The position numbers and the translations under genes were made by a program. Below are positions 1 through 6,666 of a stretch of 7,906 nt of DNA, piece after piece. The notes under the pieces were generated by a model, which did no database searches, was not told the DNA's origin, and saw nothing but the letters and a program-made list of their open reading frames with translations. Every line of letters begins with the position of its first letter. Within the stretch, counting starts at the first letter, position 1. Source of the stretch: Betaproteobacteria bacterium (GTDB taxonomy: Bacteria > Pseudomonadota > Gammaproteobacteria > Burkholderiales > Usitatibacteraceae); NCBI GenBank assembly GCA_012274175.1, contig JAAOZZ010000479.1, positions 1 to 7,906 of the forward strand, written 5' to 3'.

Positions 1-1
1 C

Positions 2-358
2 GCGGCACTCGCAAACCTCGCCTACGCATTCATGTTCCGTCCCTCGATTCCCTGGGCCGTGATCCCGATCATGGTGTTCGGCATCGGCTTCGCGATGGCG
101 ATGCCGTCGATCTCGCTCATCACGCTGGACCTCTTCCCCACACGGCGAGGGATGGCGGCGTCGCTCCAGGGCTTCGTCTCCGGCATGGTGAACACGCTCA
201 CCGCGGGCGTGATTTCCCCGGCGGTGTCCCACGATCCGCGCGGCCTCGCCCTCGGCATGGCGTCGATGATGCTGCTCGGGCTCGCGTCGTGGCTCGTCTA
301 CCTGCGCACCGGACGCGGCCCCCCGATGGTGTCGCCACCGCCCGTGACCGACGAGTGA
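2..358 (+). CDS. MFS drug efflux transporter, Bcr/CflA-like, C-terminal fragment
   Basis: This is the last 118 residues of a membrane transporter whose 5' end lies off the left edge; the reading frame is open from base 2 to a TGA stop. The fragment contains hydrophobic helices around residues 16-35 (WAVIPIMVFGIGFAMAMP) and 82-98, with a further amphipathic/hydrophobic stretch between them. The pattern of a Gly-rich helix followed by MPSIS...LDLFPTRRGMAASLQGF resembles helices 10-12 of Bcr/CflA-type drug:H+ antiporters of the major facilitator superfamily, where a proline/asparagine helix end and a small-residue GxASxLxGF helix are typical. The tail after the last helix is short, polar and Pro-rich (PPPVTDE). 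The gene is followed after 4 bases by a co-directional GTG-started gene, so the two are probably cotranscribed. The family call is moderate because only the last quarter or so is visible; the substrate cannot be inferred. Confidence 0.75.
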   Translation, partial: AALANLAYAFMFRPSIPWAVIPIMVFGIGFAMAMPSISLITLDLFPTRRGMAASLQGFVSGMVNTLTAGVISPAVSHDPRGLALGMASMMLLGLASWLVYLRTGRGPPMVSPPPVTDE

Positions 359-362
359 GGCC

Positions 363-2114
363 GTGAGCGCACCTTCGCCCGTGGCCGATGCCTTCGCCGC
401 GATCCAGCGCGGCGACGGGGCCTCGGCATTGCGCATCGCGACGGAGATCCTGCGCCGCGAGCCGTCCAACGCGCGCGCACAGCTCGCGGCCGGAATCGCG
501 CTGCGACTGGGAGGCGAGCTGGCTGCGGCGCGTGCCGCCCTCGAACGCGCCGCCTCCCTCGACCCGCGCGACTACGGCGCCGCCTACGAGCTGGGCATGG
601 CACTCGAGATTTCCGGCGAGCACGACGCGGCGCTCGCGCAATACGAGCGCTGCGCCACGCTGCGACCCGGATTCCTCGCCGCCCACTTCGCCGGCGGTCT
701 GCAGCGCTTCCGCCGCGCGCAGTGGAACGCGGCGATCGAGGCCTTCGGGCGCGCGCTCGCGATCGACCCGCAACACGTCGAGTCGCTCGTGAACCTCGGC
801 CAGGCGCTCGCGGAGCGCGGGTCGTACCCGCAGGCGATTGCGGCGCTCGAGCGCGCGCTCGCCGTGGACCCCGCGCGCGCCGAGGCGAGGCACGCCCTGG
901 GATGGATCCTGCACAAGGCGGGTCAGGCGAAGGACGCCGTCGCGCACCTGGAAGCGGCCGCCGCGATCCAGCCCCGCAACGCGCATTGGCAGTCCGACCT
1001 CGCCAAGGTCCACGCCGATCTCGGTCGCGACGGGCAAGCGCTCGCCATTTACGAGGGCGCGATGACGCTCGATCCTCACGACACCGCGATCCTCGTGGCC
1101 TTCGGGCGCTATTGCGTCTCGCGGGAGGATTACGCGCGCGCCGCTGAGCTCTTCGGGGCCGCACTCGCCGCGGGAGGCACGGACGAGGACGGACTCCCGA
1201 TGTACGCAGCGCAGACGTTGTTGCTGCTGGGGCGCTGGAAGGAAGGATGGAGCGCGTACCGGCAACGGGCGCCGCGCCGCCGCTTCGAGACACGCCGCGC
1301 CGCGGCCGGCCTCGCGTATGCCGTGCCCGCCCTCGCGGAAGTGGCGGGAAGAACCATCGTGCTCCTCGCCGAGCAGGGATTGGGCGACACGCTCTTCTTC
1401 CTGCGCTTCGCACCCCAGCTCGCCGCGCGGGGCGCGACCCTCGCATTCGCGGGAGATGCGCGGCTGCATCCATTGCTCGCGCGCACCGGGCTCTTCGCGG
1501 AACTGCGCGCCGCGAGCGCGGAGGATGAAAATTCCGCCGGCGCGCTCCTCATCGGCGACCTGCCGTCCCTCGACGGAATGCAGCCCCTCGCGCCCTCGCT
1601 TTCCATCGCCGCCGATCCGTCGCGCGTGCAGTCGTGGCGGCGCACGCTCGAAGCGGCCGGCCCGCGCCCGTGGATCGGTGTCGCGTGGCGCGCGGGCACG
1701 CCCGCCGACTCGCAGGCCCACGGACTCTACAAGGCGGTGCCCCTCGAAGCGCTGATGCGCGCGCTGGCGCCGCTGGGCGGCACCGTGGTCTCGCTGCAGC
1801 GGCATCCCGCGTCCGGCGAGATCGGGGCCGCGAGCAGCGCGCTGGGCGCTCCGGTGATCGACCTTGCGCGCGCCAACGACGATCTCGAAGACGGCCTCGC
1901 GCTCGTGTCCCAGCTCGATCGCCAGGTAGGCGTAAGCAACACCAACGTGCACCTCGCGGCCGCAGCGGGCGGCAACGGCGATGTGCTCGTGCCCTTTCCC
2001 CCCGAGTGGAGATGGGGCGCCGCCGGACTCTCGCCGTGGTTTCCGAACTTTCGTGTCCATCGCCAGGGGCGCGACGGCGACTGGAGCGCGGCCCTCGCCG
2101 CAATCGCCGGCTAA
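363..2114 (+). CDS. TPR-repeat protein with C-terminal GT9-like glycosyltransferase-fold domain
   Basis: A 583-residue protein without signal peptide or membrane segments, so probably cytoplasmic. Residues about 10-275 form seven to eight tandem 34-residue tetratricopeptide repeats, seen as recurring blocks such as ALERAASLDPRD, AFGRALAIDPQH, ALERALAVDPAR and HLEAAAAIQPRN. After a linker, residues about 326-580 form a Rossmann-like domain beginning with EQGLGDTLFFLRFAP (337-351), the nucleotide-sugar-fold motif found in TPR proteins related to ADP-heptose:LPS heptosyltransferases (GT9) and O-GlcNAc transferase-like enzymes. VGVSNTNVHLAAAAG (522-536) followed by VPFPPEWRWG is the usual C-terminal signature of these proteins. 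The role is probably glycosyl transfer to protein or a surface polymer, but the donor and acceptor are unknown and catalysis is not proven. The GTG start lies 4 bases after the preceding stop with only a weak purine run (GAGG) upstream, so coupling is likely. Next in-frame starts would cut into the first repeat. Confidence 0.85.
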   Translation: MSAPSPVADAFAAIQRGDGASALRIATEILRREPSNARAQLAAGIALRLGGELAAARAALERAASLDPRDYGAAYELGMALEISGEHDAALAQYERCATLRPGFLAAHFAGGLQRFRRAQWNAAIEAFGRALAIDPQHVESLVNLGQALAERGSYPQAIAALERALAVDPARAEARHALGWILHKAGQAKDAVAHLEAAAAIQPRNAHWQSDLAKVHADLGRDGQALAIYEGAMTLDPHDTAILVAFGRYCVSREDYARAAELFGAALAAGGTDEDGLPMYAAQTLLLLGRWKEGWSAYRQRAPRRRFETRRAAAGLAYAVPALAEVAGRTIVLLAEQGLGDTLFFLRFAPQLAARGATLAFAGDARLHPLLARTGLFAELRAASAEDENSAGALLIGDLPSLDGMQPLAPSLSIAADPSRVQSWRRTLEAAGPRPWIGVAWRAGTPADSQAHGLYKAVPLEALMRALAPLGGTVVSLQRHPASGEIGAASSALGAPVIDLARANDDLEDGLALVSQLDRQVGVSNTNVHLAAAAGGNGDVLVPFPPEWRWGAAGLSPWFPNFRVHRQGRDGDWSAALAAIAG

Positions 2115-3415
2115 GGCCGCTGGCGGCAGCCCGTCTCCCGCGTGAAGGCAAGCAGCACGAGGGCGAGCGCGGTCCACGCGGCCATCACGGCGAAGCCGGC
2201 GCGAAACGCGGCGAAGTCGTAGACGCGCACGCCCTGCGCCGTCTGCCCGCTCCAGTGGCGATCGAGCATGAAGCCCACCATCGGCTGCATCAGCATTCCG
2301 CCCAGCATCACGCCCATGTTCGCGATGCCCGAGACGGTTCCGCCCAGGCGCGCCGGCACCGATTCCTTCGCGAACGCGAAACCGATGATGAACGCTCCCG
2401 CCGCGAGCGAAAGGGCGAAGAGGAGCGCCACCAGGACCGCGCGCCCAAGGCCCGGCACGAACGCGACGATCGACCAGAGCGCCAGGGTAGCGGCGAGCCC
2501 CGCGAAAAGCACCGGCTTGCGCGCGCCCAGGCGCTCCGACAGCGGCCCGATCGCGAGGCTGCCCAGGGCCCACGCCACGAGCATCGCCGAGGCCGTGGCC
2601 GCCGCCTCGCGCGTGGTGAAGCCGTACTGCGTCACCATGAAGGGCACGCCCCACAGCCCGGGGAACGTGAGCATGATCCCGGAGATGCCGCCGGGGATCC
2701 CGAGCATGAGCCAGGTGTTGCGATAGCGCAGCACTTCGCGCAGCTGGGCGAAGACCGATGGCGCGGCGTCGACGTGCGTATCGCTCGGGTAGAAGCTCGC
2801 GTAGCCGCGCTCGGCCGGATCGTCGCGCACGAACGCCCAGATCGCGAGCGCCAGCAGCGCGGAGAACACCGCGCTCGCCGTCATCACCGGCCGCCACCCG
2901 AACGCGTCGACCGCCACGCGCAAGGGAGCTCCGGCAAGCGTCGCCCCCATCACGCCCACGAAGAGCGCCATGCCGCTCGCGAACGCGAACTGCCGCGCCG
3001 GCATCCAGTGGCTCGCGAGCTTGAGCATCGAGACGAACGCCACTCCCGCGGCAGCACCGATCGCCAGGCGCCCCGCGTTCGCAAACTCGACGTCCGGCGC
3101 GAGCGCGAAGACCAACGTGCCGGCGGCGGTGAGCGCCGCCCCCGTGGCGAGCACCTTGCGCGGTCCCCAGCGATCCGCGAGCAGGCCCGTCGGTATCTGC
3201 ACCGCGACGTAGCTGTAGAAATAGAACGCGGAGAGGTTACCCAGCGCGGCGGCGGAAAGGCCGAACTCCGCGGAGAGCTCGCGGGTGATGACGGCCGGGG
3301 CCACCCGGTGGTAGAAGGCGAGGAGGTAGAACGCGGCCCCGAGGCCCCACACCATCCACGCGAGCGGCGCCGGGGGAACGGCGCCGGGCTTCGCGCCCGG
3401 GACCCCTCGCGTCAA
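2111..3415 (-). CDS. MFS transporter, substrate unknown (TTG start)
   Basis: A 434-residue, twelve-helix major facilitator superfamily permease of the inner membrane. The first helix follows residue 20 (MVWGLGAAFYLLAFYHRVAP). The two MFS loop signatures appear symmetrically: GLLADRWGPRKVL at 77-89 between helices 2 and 3, and GPLSERLGARKPVL at 290-303 between helices 8 and 9, with a central loop at about 196-230. The FYHRVAPAVI start and PTGLLADRWGPRK resemble the anion:cation/organophosphate and Legionella Pht-like branches, but the substrate is not readable. I chose the TTG at 3413-3415 because GGGAG sits 5 bases upstream, it overlaps the rhodanese stop as TTGA, and the first ATG (3353-3355) has no Shine-Dalgarno and would begin inside helix 1. 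The gene is the second in an operon with the rhodanese. Its TAG stop overlaps the TAA of the convergent TPR gene. Confidence 0.88.
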   Translation of the reverse strand: MTRGVPGAKPGAVPPAPLAWMVWGLGAAFYLLAFYHRVAPAVITRELSAEFGLSAAALGNLSAFYFYSYVAVQIPTGLLADRWGPRKVLATGAALTAAGTLVFALAPDVEFANAGRLAIGAAAGVAFVSMLKLASHWMPARQFAFASGMALFVGVMGATLAGAPLRVAVDAFGWRPVMTASAVFSALLALAIWAFVRDDPAERGYASFYPSDTHVDAAPSVFAQLREVLRYRNTWLMLGIPGGISGIMLTFPGLWGVPFMVTQYGFTTREAAATASAMLVAWALGSLAIGPLSERLGARKPVLFAGLAATLALWSIVAFVPGLGRAVLVALLFALSLAAGAFIIGFAFAKESVPARLGGTVSGIANMGVMLGGMLMQPMVGFMLDRHWSGQTAQGVRVYDFAAFRAGFAVMAAWTALALVLLAFTRETGCRQRP

Positions 3416-3807
3416 TACTGCTCCCAGGGCAGCCCGTCGACGCGCCAGCCGCTGAGGGAATTGCGGTGGTGGCTTTCGTCCAGCTCGCCTTCGAATCCGT
3501 GGAGCACGTTCATCACGTTGCGGAAGCCCGCGCGCTCGAGCGCCTCGCCGGCCTCCACGGAGCGGTTGCCGCTGCGGCAGATGAGCACGACCGGGCGCTG
3601 CTGGAAATTGGCCCCGGCGATCTTCTTCACCTGGCCCACGAAGTGCTGGTTCAGCTCCCAGTCGGCCCCGTCGTACCAGGGGACCATCATCGCGCCCACC
3701 GGGTGGCCCACGAACATGAACTCCATCTCGCTGCGGCAGTCGACGAATACCGCGTTGGGATTTTCCTTGAGGTACTGGAAAGTCTGCTTCGGCTCGAGGT
3801 GTTCCAT
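3412..3807 (-). CDS. Single-domain rhodanese-like sulfurtransferase
   Basis: A 131-residue cytoplasmic single rhodanese domain. The active-site loop CRSGNRS (77-83) carries the catalytic cysteine C77, which holds a persulfide in this family, within the hydrophobic strand PVVLI before it. The CH2A-like motif FVDCRSEMEF (21-30) and GHPVGAMMVPW (34-44) complete the fold, and the tail HRNSLSGWRVDGLPWEQY matches short rhodaneses that I associate with Betaproteobacteria. Such proteins move sulfane sulfur between thiosulfate or persulfide donors and thiol acceptors; the partner here is unknown. The ATG start has no Shine-Dalgarno but lies 7 bases after a perfect TATAAT, suggesting a leaderless message. 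An in-frame extension upstream to 3906 would add a poly-arginine stretch with no rhodanese similarity and run into the divergent gene, so it is rejected. The stop overlaps the TTG start of the downstream MFS gene, consistent with cotranslation. Confidence 0.93.
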   Translation of the reverse strand: MEHLEPKQTFQYLKENPNAVFVDCRSEMEFMFVGHPVGAMMVPWYDGADWELNQHFVGQVKKIAGANFQQRPVVLICRSGNRSVEAGEALERAGFRNVMNVLHGFEGELDESHHRNSLSGWRVDGLPWEQY

Positions 3808-3839
3808 GGACGGGATTATAGCGGGGTAGAATCTTTCCC
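3808..3839 (-). promoter_or_regulatory. Putative leaderless promoter for rhodanese-MFS operon
   Basis: Read on the minus strand, a perfect -10 hexamer TATAAT (3820 down to 3815) is followed by 7 bases, CCCGTCC, and then the rhodanese ATG. Transcription would start at or within a base or two of the ATG, leaving no room for a Shine-Dalgarno. The best -35 candidate is weak: TTCATG, 18 bases upstream (3844-3839), overlapping the start codon of the divergent gene. The hexamer match is direct; that it is an active promoter is inference. Confidence 0.55.
3808..3839 (+). promoter_or_regulatory. Putative leaderless promoter for M20 amidohydrolase
   Basis: TAGAAT (3827-3832) matches the -10 consensus at five of six positions and is followed by 7 bases, CTTTCCC, and the ATG at 3840. 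There is no Shine-Dalgarno at useful spacing; the nearest G-run (GGGG, 3823-3826) is 13 bases from the ATG. No convincing -35 is seen: TTCCAT at 3802-3807 with a 19-base spacer is the best and overlaps the rhodanese start. A near-leaderless transcript is inferred. Confidence 0.45.
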
Positions 3840-5105
3840 ATGAACGCTCCCGACACCCCCTTCGCCTTCGACGCCGCCGTCGCCGAGGCGGCCGCCCGCG
3901 TCGCATCCCGGGTCGTCGCCTGGCGGCGCGACTTCCACCAGAACCCCGAGCTCGGCAACCGCGAGCGGCGCACGGCGGCAGTCGTCGCCGCGCACCTGAA
4001 AGCGCTGGGCTTCGACGCCGTCCACGAGCAGGTGGCCCACACCGGCGTGGTGGGCGTGCTGAAGGGCAAGCTCCCCGGCAAGGTCGTGGCGCTGCGCGCC
4101 GACATGGACGCGCTTCCCGTGGCCGAGGAAGTCGACGTGCCGTTCAAGAGCACCCAGCGCACGGAATGGAACGGCCAGTCGTGCGGCGTGATGCACGCCT
4201 GCGGCCATGACGCGCACACCGCGATGCTCATGGGTGTGGCCGAAGTGCTCGCGGGAATGCGCGATCGCATCCCCGGCACGGTCAAGTTCATCTTCCAGCC
4301 GGCCGAGGAGACCCCGCCCATCGGAGAAGACGGCGGCGCGACGCTCATGGTCGAGGAAGGCTGCCTCGAGCACCCGAAGGTGGACGCCATCTTCGGGCTG
4401 CACATCACCTCCATCTTTTCCACGGGACAGATCGGCTATCGCTCGGGACCGCTCATGGCCTCGGCAGACGATTTCCGCGTCTTCGTGCGCGGGGTGCAGA
4501 CCCACGCGGCGATGCCGTGGCGCGGCGTCGACCCGATCGTGGTGAGCTCCCAGATCGTGCTCGGCCTGCAGACCGTGGTGTCCCGGCGCATGAACATCAC
4601 CCAGGAGCCCTCCGTGGTCACGGTGGGCGTGTTCCAGGGCGGCGTGCGGCACAACATCATCCCCGACGAGGTGAAGCTCGAAGGCACCATCCGCACCTTC
4701 GACGAGGGCCAGCGCGACGAGATCCACGAACACGTGAAGCGCATCTCGGAGATGATCGCCCAGGCCGGGGGAGCGAAGGCCACGGTGCACATCCACCGCT
4801 GGTACGACGTGACGGTGAACGATCCGGCGCTCACGGAATGGTCGGTGCCGACCCTCGAGCGCGTCGCCGGCGCGGACCACGTGGGCGTCATCGACAAGGT
4901 CTGCGGCGCCGAGGATTTCTCGTTCTACCAGAAGGCGGTCCCGGGCTTCTTCTACTTCATGGGCTGCACGCCGACGGATCGCGACGCGGGCACCGCCGCG
5001 CCCAACCACAGCCCGCGCTTCTACGTGGACGAGGAGTGCCTGCCCCTCGGTGTAAAGACCTTGAGCGCCCTGGCGCTCGACTGGCTCGCCGCGCACCCCA
5101 AGTAG
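3840..5105 (+). CDS. M20D-family metal-dependent amidohydrolase (hippurate/IAA-amino-acid hydrolase type)
   Basis: A 421-residue, signal-less, probably cytoplasmic hydrolase of peptidase family M20, subfamily D, about the usual family length. It should cleave the amide bond of N-acyl or N-aryl amino acids (hippurate, N-acetyl amino acids, indoleacetyl conjugates). Visible motifs in order are FHQNPELG (32-39), ALRADMDALPVAE (84-96), MHACGHDAHTAMLMG (118-132), FQPAEETPP (152-160), GLH (186-188) and NHSP (389-392). By comparison with ILL2-type enzymes the metal ligands are C121, H123, E157, H188 and H390, and E156 or the adjacent glutamate is the general base; all are present, so it should be active. 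The lid/dimerisation domain spans about 200-320 and contains QTHAAMPWRGVDPI (220-233). The exact substrate cannot be read. It is monocistronic: divergent from the rhodanese operon and convergent with the ABC fusion gene 22 bases downstream. Confidence 0.94.
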   Translation: MNAPDTPFAFDAAVAEAAARVASRVVAWRRDFHQNPELGNRERRTAAVVAAHLKALGFDAVHEQVAHTGVVGVLKGKLPGKVVALRADMDALPVAEEVDVPFKSTQRTEWNGQSCGVMHACGHDAHTAMLMGVAEVLAGMRDRIPGTVKFIFQPAEETPPIGEDGGATLMVEEGCLEHPKVDAIFGLHITSIFSTGQIGYRSGPLMASADDFRVFVRGVQTHAAMPWRGVDPIVVSSQIVLGLQTVVSRRMNITQEPSVVTVGVFQGGVRHNIIPDEVKLEGTIRTFDEGQRDEIHEHVKRISEMIAQAGGAKATVHIHRWYDVTVNDPALTEWSVPTLERVAGADHVGVIDKVCGAEDFSFYQKAVPGFFYFMGCTPTDRDAGTAAPNHSPRFYVDEECLPLGVKTLSALALDWLAAHPK

Positions 5106-5127
5106 CTCGCTGGAGTTTTCCGCGCCA

Positions 5128-6624
5128 TTACGAACGCGCGGCCGAGGGCGGCCTCAACATGCGCTCGATGCCCTCGAAAATCCCGTGCACGACGAGCGCC
5201 AGCCCGGCCGCGGGCAGCGCCCCGGCAAGAAGCATCACGTGGTCGTTCAGGGCGAGTCCCTGGGCGATGCGCTCCCCGAAGCCGCCCGCGCCGATGAAGG
5301 CGGCAATGGTCGCGGTGCCCACGTTGATGACCGCCGCGGTCTTCACGCCCGCGAGGATCGTGGGAAGCGCCAAGGGCAATTCGATGCGGACGAGCGAATC
5401 GCGCGACGTGAGCCCGAGCGCCAACGCGGCCTGGCGCAGTCCCGCGGCCACGCCCAGCAGTCCCGCATGGACGTTGCGCACGATGGGCAGCAGCGCATAG
5501 AGGAAGAGCGCGATCAGCGCCGGCCACACGCCGATGGTTCCCGTCACGGGGATGAGGAACGCGAGGAGCGCCAGGGCGGGAATCGTCTGCACGAGCCCCG
5601 TGGCGACCAGCACGGGCTGCGCCACGGCACGCACGCGCGCCGCGACGATGCCCAGCGGAATGCCCAGGCACAGCGCCGCCGCGAGCGAGCCGAAGACGAG
5701 CGCCGCGTGCTCGCCCAGCAGCCGCCCGAAATCCGGAGCGAAGATCGCTTCGAGGAGCCCGCGCGGGCGCGCCGAGGCGGCGCCGCCCAGGAACTCGGTG
5801 GCGACGGACGCGAAGTCGCGCTTGTCGATCTCGGCACGGGCGTTCAAACGCACCATCGTGGCCCCGTCGATGCGTCCCGCGAGCCGCGCAATCGCCGCCC
5901 ACGCCACGGGATGCCGCGCCGGCACACCCGCGCCATGGAGCAGCACCGCTTCGTAGCGCGGGAAGTAATTGCGATCGTCCTCGAGCACCGCAATGCCGTA
6001 GCGCGCGATCTTCGCGTCGGTGGAATATAGGTCGATCGCGTCCACCTCGCCCGCGGCGAGCGCCTCGTAGGCGAGCCCGTGGTCCAGGCCCCGGGGCGTG
6101 GGCTGCGGGAGCGCGTATGCGGCCTTCAATCCCGGCCAGCCGTCCTTGCGGCCCAGGAACTCGTGGGATAGGCCCATCTTGAGACCCGGAATTCGCGCGA
6201 GATCCGAGATGCGCCGGATGCCGTGCCGCTCGGCGAACGAGCGCCGCAATCCGATCGCGTAGGTGTCGGAGAACCCGAGGGGCACCGAGGCCTGCAGGCC
6301 GCGGGGCCGCAGGCGTTCGTTGATCTGCGCGAGCGAAAGGTCCGTATCGGAGGCGAGGATCTCGCGCGCGATGGTCCCCGTGTATTCGGGATAGACGTCG
6401 ATGGATCCGCTTTCGAGCGCCTGAACCAGGATCGCGGTGTTGCCCAGGCCCGGCTCGTGGATCGCGCGCGCACCCGAAAGGCGTGCGGTCTGCGCAACGA
6501 CCTCTCCCAGGATGTAGGACTCGGTGAAGCGCTTGGAGCCCACGCGCAGGACGGGCTCGTCGGGCGCGGGCGAAGCACCCGCGGCGAGGCTCGCCAGCAC
6601 CAGCACCAGGAGGATCGCGCGCAT
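5128..6624 (-). CDS. Osmoprotectant-type ABC transporter, fused substrate-binding protein and permease
   Basis: A 498-residue protein joining two usually separate subunits of a quaternary-amine (OpuC/YehYZ/ProWX-like) importer. Residues 1-18 form a signal sequence ([19 protein letters not shown]). Residues about 25-285 form the periplasmic binding domain, with [41 protein letters not shown] and DLYSTDAKI, the classic OpuAC-type signatures. Residues about 300-492 form the permease, with roughly five to six helices, [15 protein letters not shown], the EAA-loop region [20 protein letters not shown], and [18 protein letters not shown]. Likely substrates are glycine betaine, choline, carnitine or related solutes; ergothioneine (EgtU-like) is an alternative. 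The binding domain precedes the permease, the reverse of BusAB or EgtU. I chose ATG 6624 because it gives a clean signal peptide; TTG 6645 would add seven residues. No ATPase gene is adjacent. Confidence 0.92.
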   Translation of the reverse strand: MRAILLVLVLASLAAGASPAPDEPVLRVGSKRFTESYILGEVVAQTARLSGARAIHEPGLGNTAILVQALESGSIDVYPEYTGTIAREILASDTDLSLAQINERLRPRGLQASVPLGFSDTYAIGLRRSFAERHGIRRISDLARIPGLKMGLSHEFLGRKDGWPGLKAAYALPQPTPRGLDHGLAYEALAAGEVDAIDLYSTDAKIARYGIAVLEDDRNYFPRYEAVLLHGAGVPARHPVAWAAIARLAGRIDGATMVRLNARAEIDKRDFASVATEFLGGAASARPRGLLEAIFAPDFGRLLGEHAALVFGSLAAALCLGIPLGIVAARVRAVAQPVLVATGLVQTIPALALLAFLIPVTGTIGVWPALIALFLYALLPIVRNVHAGLLGVAAGLRQAALALGLTSRDSLVRIELPLALPTILAGVKTAAVINVGTATIAAFIGAGGFGERIAQGLALNDHVMLLAGALPAAGLALVVHGIFEGIERMLRPPSAARS

Positions 6625-6636
6625 GGCGACATGATA
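6625..6636 (-). promoter_or_regulatory. Possible -10 element for the ABC fusion gene
   Basis: On the minus strand TATCAT (6636 down to 6631) matches the -10 consensus at five of six positions and sits 6 bases before the ATG at 6624, with GTCGCC between. No Shine-Dalgarno precedes this ATG, so a leaderless transcript is plausible, as at the rhodanese/M20 spacer. There is no good -35 at normal spacing; TTGGAA lies about 20 bases upstream. If the TTG at 6645 is the true start, this motif is coding and the call fails. Confidence 0.3.
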
Positions 6637-6666
6637 GGCTTTCAAACCCTGCGGATTTCCAATTCA

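Noticed and set aside
2116..2127. Short inverted repeat GCCGC-TG-GCGGC after the TPR stop
   Set aside because: The loop of two bases is too tight, no T-run follows, and it encodes the C-terminal end of the MFS protein; chance is enough at this GC content.
198..2897. An 899-codon open frame on the minus strand spanning the TPR gene and half of the MFS gene
   Set aside because: It is antisense to two well-supported genes, its translation is dominated by Arg, Ala, Gly and Glu with no recognisable domain, and long antisense open frames are expected at this GC content and codon bias.
1634..3829. A 731-codon plus-strand open frame across the convergent junction and the MFS and rhodanese genes
   Set aside because: It is very Arg/His-rich with no domain, and is antisense to the MFS and rhodanese genes whose motifs are clear.
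3808..3906. N-terminal extension of the rhodanese with a poly-arginine stretch
   Set aside because: It is antisense to the M20 coding start, low in complexity, and absent from the usual length of this family; the promoter-like TATAAT lies inside it.
3416..4423. In-frame upstream extension of the MFS gene to 4423, giving a 770-residue protein
   Set aside because: The extension reads through the rhodanese gene in another frame and antisense to the M20 gene. The Shine-Dalgarno and TTGA overlap at 3415 place the start there.
5120..5141. Hairpin CCGCGC / GCGCGG with a 10-base loop at the M20/ABC convergent junction as a terminator
   Set aside because: The stem is only 6 bp with a long loop, the T-run precedes it on the plus strand, and on the minus strand it is followed by A residues, so it lacks the layout of an intrinsic terminator in either direction.
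6625..6666. Cobalamin or SAM riboswitch upstream of metH
   Set aside because: The spacer is 42 bases, far shorter than either aptamer, and no B12-box-like sequence is seen.
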